A DNA stretch of 48,500 nt from Chrysomallon squamiferum (taxonomy: Eukaryota; Mollusca; Gastropoda; Neomphalida; Peltospiridae), in NCBI GenBank assembly GCA_012295275.1, contig CM022671.1:14586956-14635455 (forward strand). Direction: 5' to 3'. Below the pieces are notes generated by a model. The model was not told where the DNA came from. It did not search any database and was given only the letters and a program-made list of their open reading frames with translations. A program made the translations under genes and the position numbers. Positions 22,233 to 36,472 of the stretch are shown piece after piece; positions within the stretch are counted from its first letter, which is position 1, and every line of letters starts with the position of its first letter.

Positions 22233-25200
22233 TGTAATTCTATAGGATGTAACATTTAACTTTTTATAAACAACGTGAGTACACTCTACTGGTTAGTCAC
22301 ATTCTTTAATCATATGCAATTCTGAATTCATTGAGAATTCAAACGAAAATAAGATAATACATACTCAGAAAGAATATCCTGTGCTAAAAAAAATATTAAA
22401 ATTCAAAGTATTTATCCCTTTGAAATAGATCATTCTGACAATTTTATTTACTATAAATTATAATTATTACCAAAACATTATTTGCTCATAAGATTTAGGT
22501 TCACAAGACCAAAATAAGTACATTACTATGTAACATAACTAATGTAAAATAGCCATTATTTTATTTTCTGTAACTTAGTCATATTGCATTTCAAGTCAGT
22601 AATAGTAATTATACTTGGTGATAATCAGTTTAAATTTGTTAACTGTTGATAAACATTTGAGTCATTTATTAAACTTCTGTTTATGAACATGTATTGTTAA
22701 CTATATTTTTAATGTAACATTAACATACATAATTTAGATACTTGTTTATTTCCAAGTCCTTTTATTGTTCATTATTTTTTACTTTGTATTATTTTGTAAT
22801 ACAAATTATTATTTGCATATTATGTATTATTATTATTTAACATTATACATTAGTGAAAACTAAAATATATCTTCCTATTATAATATAGTACTGTATGTTA
22901 TGTGGATCATATTTTAAGTAAGAAGACTGCATTGGAAATAAGTGTGTGATAGTGTACATCTAACCTCAGTGATTATGTTAAAAACTGTATTTTTTATTTA
23001 CTAATCAGTGGATGTATTATTATGCCAAATAAATTTCAATTCAGTTCAATTGTACAATTTAGTGCAATAAAATATATCACCCGGTTCATAACAGTGATCA
23101 AAATAGATAGTAATACAAATAAATAAAAACAAAACAAATTATACTAAAGAGAAATAATCCTTAATTACAGTGGAATAATCTTAGCGTATATGTTACAAAA
23201 ATAATTATGATAATTACATCGTATAAAATTATAATAATTACAGTTTTTAAATATTCCCTGTGGATGGACAAAATTTATATTTCTAAAATATCTTCAAATA
23301 TCCAAGAAATCATAAATAAATAAAAAGATACATATTCATTCCCAATGCAAATAATTTGCTTCATGCTGTCAAACATAACATTAGATAAAAACATTCAAAA
23401 TTTATTTTACTTAGAAAGTAACAACTGAAATAAAAATTACTGAAGAGGACAATTGGCACAAAAATTTATAATAATACTGACATTCTCAAATTAATTATTT
23501 AATTTTAACTTTAATTGTAGTAGGTCTGCTTTTTCAAAGCAGTTGGTAAAGCACACAGAAGATAAATTTGATGCATTCTGTTTCTGTCTTTGGGTATAAC
23601 ACAGACAATGCTTTACAGAAAACAAAAGTACAAAATACCTCTAACTCAGAAGTAGCATTCAAGCTGTGCATATTTTGAAATACTATTGAAAATACATATT
23701 CTTCATATTAAATCCTAGAATGAATATCAAAAAATGCAACAGAAAGAAACAAAAGTAACTAATTTCTATCCTGGATTAGAAAATGGAGGAAATGGTCAAA
23801 GATGGATATGTTAGTTTTCTGGATTCTTCAGTAAATAATAATCCTGGATCCATTCTGGATGTTGCTAGTCGATCTGTTTAATAAGTTGCTGTTAGCAGTC
23901 CTGTCTTTTTGAGACAGAGGAAAATGTTTCTTGCATTGACAAGTACTTGCTGGATTACATTTTCTGTTCCATGTACTCCATTACTCAAACAATATCTGAA
24001 GTTATAATCTTGGAAAATACACATTTTTTTTTTAGATTTAAACCAAACTGATCTGGAATGTATTCCTGTTGGTATGTTGCCAGATTTTTCAATTGATCTT
24101 CTGAGACATCACTGGAAATGATGATCAAGAGAATAATATGTGTTTAATGCTTAGAAATGTTCCAGTTTATGTATACAGAATTAAGCCATTACAAGAATTT
24201 TGCAGGAAAAAATAACATTAAGAAATTCATTTTAATATTTCTCTTCTGAATCAACCTCCTAAATCCAGGTTCTAATGATATAAAAAAGTTGAAGGTATAA
24301 AATGTTTGACATAAATTAAATAATTTTAAAAACTATAATTGTATACATCTCTGCAGCATAAATATTTCTCACAACATTATATTTTTTTATTATTGAATAA
24401 GCAAAAATATGTTGTTGCGAAAGAAATGGAACTTTGATTTTCAGTAAAATATTTGTTAATTTTAAAAGATCTGCTATTATTGTAAACATCTCTATGTATT
24501 CAGACAAATCTTCATATCATTCGAAAATAGTGTTCAATTTTGTATTTCTGTTTAATTTATTTATTTATTGATTAATTGGTTTATTATCATTATCATAATT
24601 ATTATCATTATTTTTCTTTTTTTCCACTTGAAATCAATATTAAATCTGGCTAGACATTTTATAACTTTCTGCAGCACCAGGCTAAGATGTAAGAGTAATC
24701 TGTATTGATTATTTTAAATGTCACGCTATGCTAAGAAGAGTGTTCACCATCTTTCTTTTCATATTCATTTTCGCTGCCTAGTGGTACTATTCTACTGTAT
24801 TTGCAAAGCATTTAGGGTAATAAAATCCCCAGAGAAATAACCAGTTTAATTTGCAGATTTTTAATACTGGACAAATATTTCTTTTTTGTTTGGTCAAATT
24901 TGCAGCCCTGGCAGGTAGAAAATGCTGAGATTTATCTGGAAATTCAAATGCAGACATTATTTTGAGGAGTGTGGTAAGTATATTATCTAATTCTGTCTGA
25001 GATTTTGGTGCCAGAATTTATGTGATATATTAATTAAATCTACTACAGTTAATAAATAATATGTGCATTTTAATTATCTTAAATTATACATCTGCAAACA
25101 CAAATGTATGCATGCAGGTATATATATATATATTGTATATGAATATAAGTGTGCAGTTATTGATTCGCTAAAAGCTAGATGTCATTAATTTGTATAGAAA

Positions 25201-25281
25201 TTGATTAATAAAATAATTTTTGAAGGAATGTTTAACAAAAAAATTGTATCAAATTTATTCATTCTCTCTCACACACACAGA

Positions 25282-25321
<40 letters not shown>

Positions 25322-26363
25322 GTTTGATTTTTGACATACATTTTTTTTAAATGTACATTTAATCACTCTTAATTACATGTTACTGTGATAAGCATTAGAT
25401 AGCATATAGAGACAAAAAGAGCACTAGATTGTCATTATTATAAGTTTAAAAAAATGAAGATAGTTTAATAACAGTCCAGCTATGCCATTTATCAATCAAA
25501 TTATGTTTCTCACATAAATATTTATAAATATGAATTAAGAGTGAATAACAATTATTAAAGAATAAAATGTATTTTCAAACTGTTTTGGCTTTTCCCCAAT
25601 TTTCCCCACTTTTATGTTTTTATCAATTGATTTTACTGTTCCTGTCAGAAATTTACCTATCCTGTTTGTTATTTATCACTTAGAGAACTAACTGTCCTCT
25701 GATGCAAACTATATTAATAGTAATTTATATATATATATATAGTTTGTTTAAAAACCCAAAGGAAAATGTGAAAATTATATTTAATTATTTGAGATATTTT
25801 GAATTTATTTATATTTAGCATCAGATTTAACATTAAGATTATTCTTAAATATTTAATAATGATTTGACAGTAATACAAATTATACAGAATTAACATTGAC
25901 ATAATTGGTATGTTCTGAAAAGAGGAATTTCAGTAAAATTATAATTAAATAAAGCATTTTTCATTTAAAACAAAAATGAGATAAAGATTTTTTTAAATCA
26001 AATGTGACCTAAATATTTAAAAATTAAAGATTAAATCTTTTCAATTCCATATAGCTAATAAAAATGAAATTGTTTACTTCTTTGTTTGGTTTTGTTTAAA
26101 TTTAAAATCCAGGTTTAACAACTGTATCAATAATATTTCAGAGTGATTGCTAAAGTCACCCTTTGTGCAGTGTTCATATTGATAAAACTTTAAAGAAAAC
26201 TACTTAAATTCACCCTTTGTTACTCACACAGTTGATTTTGTTGCATTATATTACCTGTGTTCATTTTGAGAAGCTGAACTGACTCTGATTATTGGTAGTG
26301 TCATAATTTATTGCAAATTTATGACATACACATATTTATGTTTTTTTTTTTAATCTGTTTCAG
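20498..26363. other. Divergent region between C1QBP and PITPNM, probable 5' UTR intron of PITPNM
   Basis: No coding exon is supported over about 5.9 kb. It contains a G-run at 21292-21300, (TA)n at 22199-22229 and (AC)n at about 25275-25318. A possible non-coding first exon of PITPNM ends at GCCGA|GTAAGT (21872/21873); the next acceptor is at 26363. The rest is AT-rich. Confidence 0.4.
25275..25318. repeat. (AC)n microsatellite
   Basis: About 20 AC dinucleotides, slightly interrupted, after a short TCTC run. Confidence 0.9.
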
Positions 26364-26430
26364 ATTTTTGAAATGTTCAGATTGATGGCATAATAATAAT
26401 ACAACTGATGGAAACAGTTAGGTAGCAGCA

Positions 26431-28790
26431 ATGTTGATTAAAGAGTACCGCATTCCACTGCCTATGAGTGTGGAAGATTACCGCATAGCACAACTGTATA
26501 TGATACAGGTAATGTTTGAACATAGATTAATATTCAGTCCCAGTATAATATATATTCTTTGATTTATTAAACACACATCAAAGAGTTATTGTTGATGTTT
26601 GTAATGTTTTGGCACAGGCATGGCTGATAACATGCAGAGATGGAATTAAAAACATGATGAATCATTCCAGTAGACATTTTGGTGTATTTATATTCAGTGG
26701 TTACTTTCAACTCACTGTTTGTGTCAGGTTGCTTGCATACATTTTATTAGCACACCCTAGTGTAAATGTTTTATAAAATATTCACTGCATTATATTTGAA
26801 TGATAAAAATAACTTTCCAGAAGAAAAGTCGTGAAGAGAGTCATGGTGCAGGCAGTGGTGTGGAGATCATTGAAAACAAACCTTACACAGACGGACCAGG
26901 AGGCAGCGGCCAGTACACGTACAAGATCTATCACATTGGAAGCCATTTGCCCAGTGAGTAACAAGCTAACTGATGTTTTCTTATTACTACATTATAACCA
27001 TTTTTAAATCATATTTTAATTTATGAAAATAATTGGAAGTCAGTATGTCTATTATTGTATATGTCAGAGGTGTTAAATCTGCTTTTTTTGTAAATTTTCA
27101 AATGTAATGATGATTTTTTAACTGATTAGGCTGGTTCCGGGCAATCCTTCCCAAGTCAGCCCTTAGAGTGGAAGAAGAGGCATGGAATGCATATCCTTAC
27201 ACCAAAACCAAATACAGGTGTCCTTTCGTGGAAAAATTTCTTCTGGAGATTGAAACAAAATATTTAAGTGATGATGGCAAGACTGAAAATGTGTTTAATA
27301 TGGCTCCTGCTGATAAGAGACAAAGAATCCTAGGTAACACATTTAATTTCTTCCATTTCTAATCTTCCTGTGATTTACTTTGCACTCAGTCACTTCATGT
27401 GTTTGTTTTGCCATTTCATCAGCTAAAAAAAAAATTAATATAGGAATGTCTAGAATACTAGACTACATCAGCTGTAATGAATTAGAAGAATAATGTTCTA
27501 AGTCAGTAATAATTCCAGTATTTTATAAATTCAACCATCACTATACAGTCCACAATGAAAATAATATCAGACTTTTAAAATGTTTTATATATATATATAT
27601 ATATACATAATGTGAAGATATTAATAAAGTTTTATAACTTTTTGTTGTAACTTACAAATATTTATTTATAATATTTTCGACACTTTTTATTTTCCTCCTT
27701 TTTAATTTATTCCATTTATTCTTTATTTTTTTATATTTCTTAGATGTAATTGATATTGTGAAAGACCCAATTTCAAGTACAGATTATAAACAAGAAGAGG
27801 ACCCTAGAATTTATCGATCAACCAAAACTGGAAGAGGTCCACTTAAAGAAAACTGGCTTGAAGAATACTCTTCTTCAGATAGTATTATGACGGCATACAA
27901 ACTCTGCAAAGTTGAATTTCGATACTGGGGAATGCAGAATAAAATTGAAAAATTCATACATGACATAGGTCAGTATTATAATCACTTATAAAATCAGTTC
28001 ATTTGGTGGAGAGAATTCTTCATTAATGGTTTAAAATTACTTGGTGGTGGAGTTTCAGTACTTTTAGAATATTTTATTTTGTGTTAATTATTATTGTTGT
28101 TGATGTTAAATTTTAAAAAATTTATTTTAGCTATCCATCATTGATTTATTTATTTGTATGTTAATTTTAAAAAATTTTATTTTAGCTATCCATCATTGAT
28201 TTATTTATTTGTTTTTTAAATGAAAGATAGAAAATTAAACATTATATTATTTGGTAATATCATTACTTTTTGTTTTGAATGTACTGAATGTAACTGTTGG
28301 AATTTATCCCATCTGAAATGTATAGGAAAACTGCATCCATCTAGTGATGGCCTTCTTTTGAGAAACACTTCCAGGCAAATCAAAGACAATATTTACTCAC
28401 TTTCCTGGCTGTTGTATAACAAACATCAATTTACTAAAAATAAGTCAGGATAAATAGGATTTTTATGGAGAACAGAAATATTTACCCAGTTTTTTTAATA
28501 GGGAACAGAAAGATAAATGCATAATCAGTTCTGTGATCAAATAATTTGATTTAGAGATTAATTTAATTTAGCTCTCAGTTAATGGTTTAAAAATATTTGG
28601 GGTTGGGGTTTTTAATACAAAAACGTATGACTCTTAAAGTGACATTGTTTTTCAGCTCTGCGTAAAACAATGCTGCGAGCGCATCGCCAGGCGTGGTGTT
28701 GGCAGGATGAATGGCACGGACTGACACTGAACGACATTCGTCAGTTGGAACTGGAAACACAGCTGGCACTGAAGGAGAAAATGGCAAACG
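26431..28790 (+). other. PITPNM: PITP lipid-transfer domain segment (coding exons 1-5)
   Basis: Encodes [106 protein letters not shown] and [19 protein letters not shown]. These are all START-like class II PITP signatures that build the lipid-enclosing cavity and its lid. The remainder of exon 5 is a serine-rich linker ([30 protein letters not shown]). Confidence 0.95.
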
Positions 28791-31700
28791 CCGCCAACGA
28801 AGAAGAAGCACTTTTAGAGACAAATAAATCAGAAGGAGTGAAGAGAGATAACTCTGTTCACTTTGCCGAAACTGAGGAAAATACTAAAAAAAACTCAGAC
28901 ATGTTTGATGTAACATGTTCTGCAGAGAGTAGCTCAAATACGTTAGTTAATGCTCAAAGTTCAGAGTCCTTGAGAAGAAATTCCGTGGGATCTTGCTCAA
29001 AGTCAGTTGGAGGTAAAGTTATAAAATCTTTTATTTAAGTTGTATGTATTCATCCATCAGTAATGCTTTATAACTAATACTGAAATTTGAAAACCAAAAT
29101 AAATTAAATAAAATGTCTATAGTTTACACTTGTATCTTCTGATCTTTATCTAAGGTTGTACAATTTTTATATTTTTTTTATAAAATCATTCAAGCCAGTT
29201 TGTGCACAGGATTATGCTCAGATGTGTATAAAAGATCATATTTATCTTACTGACAATAGGAAATTTCATATAAAACATTAATTTTTGCTAACTGATAAAG
29301 ATGCAACATGATTTTCATTATTGTAAGTTGAGATTTTTCTTAATTGAAAGAAGATGTTCTGACAAGCAGGATAGTAAAATAAAAATATAAATGTATTTTA
29401 TATCTTGTTATTAGCTGAAGATTAGTTTCTTTTTGTCATAAATTATAAACACTAGTCAGTTGTATAGCAACATTTTTTGTCCATCTCAAGAAGGATAACA
29501 TTTATTACAAATTATTGTTGTTGTTGTTGTTGTTATTATTATTATTATTATTATTATTTTTTTTGTTATTATTATTATTATTATTTTTATTATTATTATT
29601 ATTATTTTTATTTTTGGCACTAAAATAATTTTTGACTTCTCTGAAAAGGTTAGAACTATGTTTTGTCCCATAAGGAGATATTAATGTAAGTTTGGATTTT
29701 CACAATGAACAGAAAACTGCTGTTTTATATCTAATATTGTCTTTGTTGTGACCGTTAAAGTAAAATAATACAGATACTTGGAATATAACTTAAAAATGGT
29801 TTGCTGAGCCAAGAGATGCATATGTGTGTATATATGTGTGTGTGTATATGTGTGTGTGTATATATGTGTATGTGAATGAGTGTGTGTGTATGTGTCACAT
29901 GGGTTCTAGAACAGATATTAGTGCCAAAAAAACCAAAAAACCGCTGATTGACTTATTTTCCTGCATGTGACAATTATTCTGTTTATTTTGGCTGTCTGTT
30001 AAACTGAGTAATTCAGTCTGTTTTGACAATATGTTCTTGTTGTAAATAATTGACATATGTATATGCATAATATGTATCTAAATATGTTTATCTCTATCTG
30101 TCTGTCTATCCATCCAGACATGTATCTCTGTACCCACAAACACAGAGATATGGATATGTTATTGTTAGAGAAATGTCTGAACAGCATCAGTATCTTTATG
30201 TAATTTACCTTAGCACTGTTAATAATCAACTTTTGTGTCATTCATACTGAGACGTCTGTTCCTTCTGCATCTATTTTGGTAATTTGTAGACATGTTTTTT
30301 TTTCTTTATGAGAAACTGTTGACTGTACAATTCATCACACCTGCTTCTATATCAAAATTTATGAAGATATTATTTTCTTTTTAATTATAAGTAGTAGTAT
30401 TAAATAACAATAAAATATAGTTTATTCCAGAAATTTATTCTTCCTTCAAATTAGGCTTATCATTAAGGTGCACTGCATGTGTCTGTATTTGTGTTGTTGG
30501 TGAGGGAAAGAAAATTCAGGTACTATAGTATTTGAGGTTAACAAAAACCAAGCTTTCAGTTAATTTGACTTTCCTACAGTTCAGTTGTTTGTGTTTCAGG
30601 ATCTAACAGAGATGTTTCTGACTGGAAGCTCGAGAGTCTGGCATCTAGCTCTGATGAAGAGTTTTTTGATGCATCAGGTATGTTAATGTCATCAATGTTA
30701 TGTTAATATCATCAATGTTATGTTAATATCATTAAAGTTATGTTAATATAATCAGTGTCAGTTGTTTGTGTAGACTAATGTGTAACCATTTGTTAAGTAT
30801 AGTTTATGCTGATACCATTTTAATGAACTGTAGTGAAATCTGTGCACACTTTTGTTCATTGTTTAAAACAATGTAAAATCCCATACAGTTTCTATATTTT
30901 TCTGTGTAAGTAAACAATACAATTACTGAAATTCTTAGATATCATTTTTTTTTTTTTATATATGCCAGATATTCATTATTCCAGTTAAAATTTTATTATT
31001 TGAAAACAAATCAACATAAAACACTGATAATAAATGCTTTTAGAAAATCAGAACAAACCTTTTTATTACCATCATGATTTTTAAAAACAGTATGTTGTGA
31101 ATCTGAAAATCTTATTATAAGTATTAATTATTGAAAAAAAGTGTCAAATGTGGTTTATTTTCAAAATATTTTAATAAGAAAAGAGTTATTAAATGTTATT
31201 GAAATTTTCTTTTCATAAACTTCAAATAGGACTGAAAATGTTTCATTTGCAGACGACATTGAGGTGGGAGAGGGAAGCACTGCTGGGGTGAACCAGCTTG
31301 TTAGGTCATCCTCCATGGAGATAATCTGTAGCAGAGAAGAATACACAGAAGCAAGCAGAAGTTCAGCCGAAGGTTTGCTAAACGGTTATTTCAAATAATA
31401 ATTAAATATTTTTTCTTTAAAGGGGGAATATTTTTTTTTTCTTTTGTTAAAATAATATTGTTTATTTATCAATAAATATGATTTTTTTAAATTTTTATAT
31501 GATGATGATGATGATGATAAAGTTATCTAACTGATGCAGTTAGCAATAGAGATGTCAGAACTCAAATAATCCAAGAAAAACAATTCTTCCTTGGCACGTT
31601 CTGCCTGAAATCACATATTTAAATTACTATTTTGTTACTGCAGAGTCTAACTTTGGTCGTCGAGTAGAACAGTTTCGACGGATTTACAGTGTGGATTCTT

Positions 31701-33489
31701 CTTTACCTGCAGGAATAGTGTCCAGTGCACCAACTTCAACATGTCCAGTCAAATTTCTCTTTCTTGTCGTCCACGGAGGTCAGTAAATCTGACAGTCAGA
31801 AAATAGCTAAAATGCACTCTGTTTGGTTTTAGGGACTGTATAATAATTATTAATGTTGTAAGAATAGAAACAGAACTTTAATATTCAGAATACAACTTTA
31901 TATACAAATTTTTGTATTGTTATATTTGTTACTGCTTGTATGTTTATGTTTGATGTATATTCTAAATGAACAATGAAAATTGTTATTCATTTTCAAAATG
32001 TACATCGTTTTTAGGTACTAATAAGCGTTTACATATATCACAATTAAACAAATAATTTGCTTTCTTCACATTAGCCTTTTGTGATTTAATTAATTGTTTG
32101 TAATATTTTAAGAGAAAATAAATCTTTTACTGGTTTCATCTTTCTGTTTTCTAATAGTAAAATTATAAATAAAATTGTATCAGTTTTCTGAATCTAACAT
32201 TTAATTATTAATCTGTTTAGGTAGCATACTGGAAACTGGAAAAGAGACGTCATCTAAAAATAGTGATTACAATACACTGAAGTCGACATTTGAAACTGTG
32301 GTGAATTCTCACTACTCTTCAGTGTGTGGCCAGATTGCTTTCCGTCTTGTAACCTGTCCTCCAATCTGCTCTGAGACTTTGTCCGTTCTGTCGAGGTGAG
32401 TTTTAAACTCTGTGAAGCCAATGTTGGTAAGGAGGGTGTATTTCAGTAACACTATCCATGAAAAATAATATTTAATCCAAAAAGGTAGTCTGATTTTGGG
32501 GGCTAGTAATAGAAAATGTATTGTCTTATCTACTACATTCCTAATTGATCCCTAATCATAACAAATTCAAAAAGATCATGGTTTTTGATTTTTGATAAGC
32601 TATTTTCAATCACATTTTGTTTACGAGATTTGAGTAAAATATGCAAGTACAATTATAGAAAATAAGCAAGTTAATGTTTTTTAATTGCTATAGAAACCTG
32701 CAAATTGCTAGCTAATAAATATTTATGACACAATACTAGTACATAAATTAGATAATAAACTATGAATCCCATTCATTTCATCATTTAGTGGATTAAGAAC
32801 TATGTCAAAGAAATGATCAAATCTGAGGTTTTATTTTTGTTTTATTTTACCACTGTAGCCTGAGTCCATACAATTTTGACACGCAGTCAGTGGGTGAGGA
32901 GAATTCTTTGGCTCGAACTCAGTCGTTCGTTCCGCTTGGAGCCATCGCCCTGTTTGCTGCGTCTGGGGCTGGCTATCAGCAGCATGTTAACCAGGTTGTC
33001 TCCGAGTCCAACAAAGTGTTCCACGAGTTCCTCCTGTCAGATGAAGGAAGAGGGTTTAATGGACAGGTCTGTATAACCAGCAGGCACATTTGATAATGTT
33101 TTGTAATAACGTGTTAAATAAAAACAAAACACTGAATTAATCCATTATACTAATCTGTTAATTATTTCCACACCCAAATTCATGATAAAAATAAAATGAT
33201 ATCACAGAACCAAGTTTCCACATTTGAAATTTGTAATTTTTCAACTGTTTTAAACTTTTTAGTTTGTAAGAATTACAGTGAACTGGAAAGTTAAAATGGG
33301 TTTAATTTAATAAATTTACAAATTCATTCTATAACATAAGGCCTTCCCTCTAGATAGCATCAAAGCATTTATGATGAAATGACAAAGACTTTTGAAAATG
33401 TTTTTAATCACAACACAACACAATACACTGTTAACTCTGGGTCACAGAAACAAAGAAAGATTCATTAATGCTTGTTATTTTCCATTTTT

Positions 33490-33521
<32 letters not shown>

Positions 33522-36428
33522 TTATTGACACCTACATTGTACAAATGGTTTGTTGCAGACAAACATCATTGCTGACTCTGCTGGCTCACTTCTGACATAC
33601 GATGCATTGACCAGGTCACATCAGCTTGAGTCGTTTCACGGAAGTTGTTACGGCAGTCACACCAGTTTAGATGACCCATCCTGCGAGCAGAAACAGTCGA
33701 GTGTCAGGGATGAGGCGAAGGAAACGAGTCTGAAGAATGAAGACTTGAACGCAGAGAGGAAGGAGAGAAGAGAAGAAACACAGGGTTCTCTGCACATCAA
33801 AGAACACGAAACGTCTAAGTCTGCAGTCAGCAGTGCTCATGTTATGAAGTTTGAATTCGACGTGTCAGACTTTTTTATGTTAGGATCCCCACTTGGACTA
33901 ATCCTAGCTCACCGGCAAATGTTTGCAACAGAAACTTCAAGTAAGTCGAGAACTTTACTTCAGTAGAATTGCTGTACTCTTTACATCTGTTGAAATATTT
34001 ATTTTAAACTTTTTGTGCAGTTGGAATTGCATGATTATAATCATCAAAAGTTTTAGTTGTCAATAACTATCTTAAATAACCTTAGAGTTACTCAGTATTT
34101 TTCCTTGATGCTATTTTAGCCTTGGTTAATAAAATCCATATATTTGTTATTGTTAATTGTGTAATAAGTTTTTATTATAAAACAAATAAACTTGTTTGTT
34201 TGAATGTTAGCATCCAGAAAACTCAAAACTTAAAGCACTTTTATGAAATATTATTTATCATGTTTAATAAAGAAATATTTTTCTAATTATTTTATTGTCA
34301 TCACAGTTTGCACAATAAGCAATAATCTTTCTAAAAATGCCATCTATCTCATGGTGAAATGAAACAATAGTATGTTTCCAAGATATGTTTAAATTTATAG
34401 TTGGTTCATTTGTCTTTTTTCCTGCAGTAATTAACATTTATATTTTAGTCTGGTTTATTATTTTATTAATTACTATTTTCAAATATCTCTGTATTTCTTC
34501 AAATCATCATAAACCAAAAAAAAATAAAATAATAATTTGTCAAAATTTACAATTTTTTTTATTTCTTTTTTATTCATTAGTAGACTGATAAATTTTGTTA
34601 AACTTTTATTATCAGCTGAAATATTTATTCATTTTTCAGAACCTCCTCTGAAACCTGCATGTCAGCAGGTGTATAACTTGTTCCATTCCAATGACCCAAT
34701 TGCCATTCGTCTAGAGCCCATGATAGTGTCTGGCTTTAAACACATTGCACCTATCAAAATATCACGCTACAGCAGGTTTCCACTTGGTGATGTAGAGACA
34801 GTGCATGTTGGTATGTTGTATAATCACAAATTTAAATACTAGCAACTTTAATATGATTTGAACATTTTTTTTTTTTTTTTTTTAAATCTTCATATTTTTC
34901 ATCTCAGATTTGTTTAAACATGATTAAATCAATAATAATAATAATAATAGTAACAATGACAATAATAATAATGTCTTTAATTTATTTATCCTGGGTGACA
35001 TAATTAGTTTACAATGTGATTCCTTATCAAAGCTCATTAGTAGATTTCAAATAATCACCCATTACTGATAGGAATTATATTTTGTTTGGTCTGTCATGGA
35101 AATTTAAAATATGAAAGTGTTTCTGTTTTTTTCTAGTTGAAACAATCCAGAACAACCTTTCACTATTCAGCGACACGTCGCGACATTCTGGGTCACCAGA
35201 GTTGCTGAATGTGCAGCATCGCGCAAGTGTATCCAGCAACAACAGCGCCACATCAGGAGTGGGAGAGACGACTGTCACAGCCATCACTAACGGTAGTCAG
35301 CAACATCTTCCCTTTGCCTTAGTAAAACACCTGTTTCAGTCTAGATACTTGTCAGAATTTTATAAACTTACTGAAAACATTTTATATTACAAACAGTAGT
35401 CAGCAACATCTTCCCTTTGCCTCACTAAAACACCTGTTTCAGTCTAGATACTTGTCAGAGTTTTATAAACTTACTGAATACATTTTATATTACAAACGAT
35501 ATTCAGCAAGACTTCCCTTTGCCTCACTAAAACACCTGTTTCAATCTAGATACTTGTCAGAGTTTTATAAACTTACTGAATACCTTTTATATTACAAATG
35601 GTTTTCAGCAAAATCTTCTGTTTGCTTCATTAAAATGCCTGTTTTTAACTATTTCAATCTACTTGCATATATCAGAGGTTTATAAATTTACTGAGTAAAT
35701 TTTTATATGGTATGTAAAAAGTGTATGATAAATAATGTTAAGCAAGTTTTGTTTTTTGGTCAAAACACATTTAAAAGTACCACTTTTTTGCTGATACTTT
35801 GATCTAAACTTGAGACTAGAGAAATTTTTAATTACAACATTGTGCACACCATGTGACTTCAATTTCATTAAAAATAATAAAATTTATTACATTTGTTGAA
35901 GTCAGTATGGTGTATAATTGGCAAAAAAAATCTGTTCCTGAAGATAAAATTTTAAACTGATAGATAAAGCAACAGATTAGTTTTCATATTGTTTTCATTC
36001 TGCACTTTGTAATATTTGTCAAATGATGATTTATTTGTAAAGTAACAAAGACAAGTGGGGTATGAAAAGGGTGTTGTGTGTTTTCATTCTGCACTTTGCA
36101 GTTTTTGTCAAATGATGGTTTTGTTTCTGCAGTGACACGGCACTGGTGGGGAGCAAAACGAGTGGACTGTGTCCTGTACTGTCCAGAAGTACTTCATTCT
36201 TTTCCTACCAGCGCTCTGCCTCACCTCTTTCACGCCAGCTTCTGGGAATCCACTGATGCTGTGGCTTTCATTCTGAGACAGGTAAGACTTCACAAGTGTG
36301 TGTATGTTTTTTTATGTACGTAGATGTGTAGGTATATAGATATGTAGGTATTTACATAGGATGTAGGTATGTATGTATGTATGTAAGTAGCTGCGTATGT
36401 GTGTATGTAATGTATGTATATATATGTA

Positions 36429-36472
<44 letters not shown>

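Noticed and set aside
28220-28453. 77-codon + open frame in PITPNM intron 4
   Set aside because: No acceptor in the required phase; its composition is that of translated intron.
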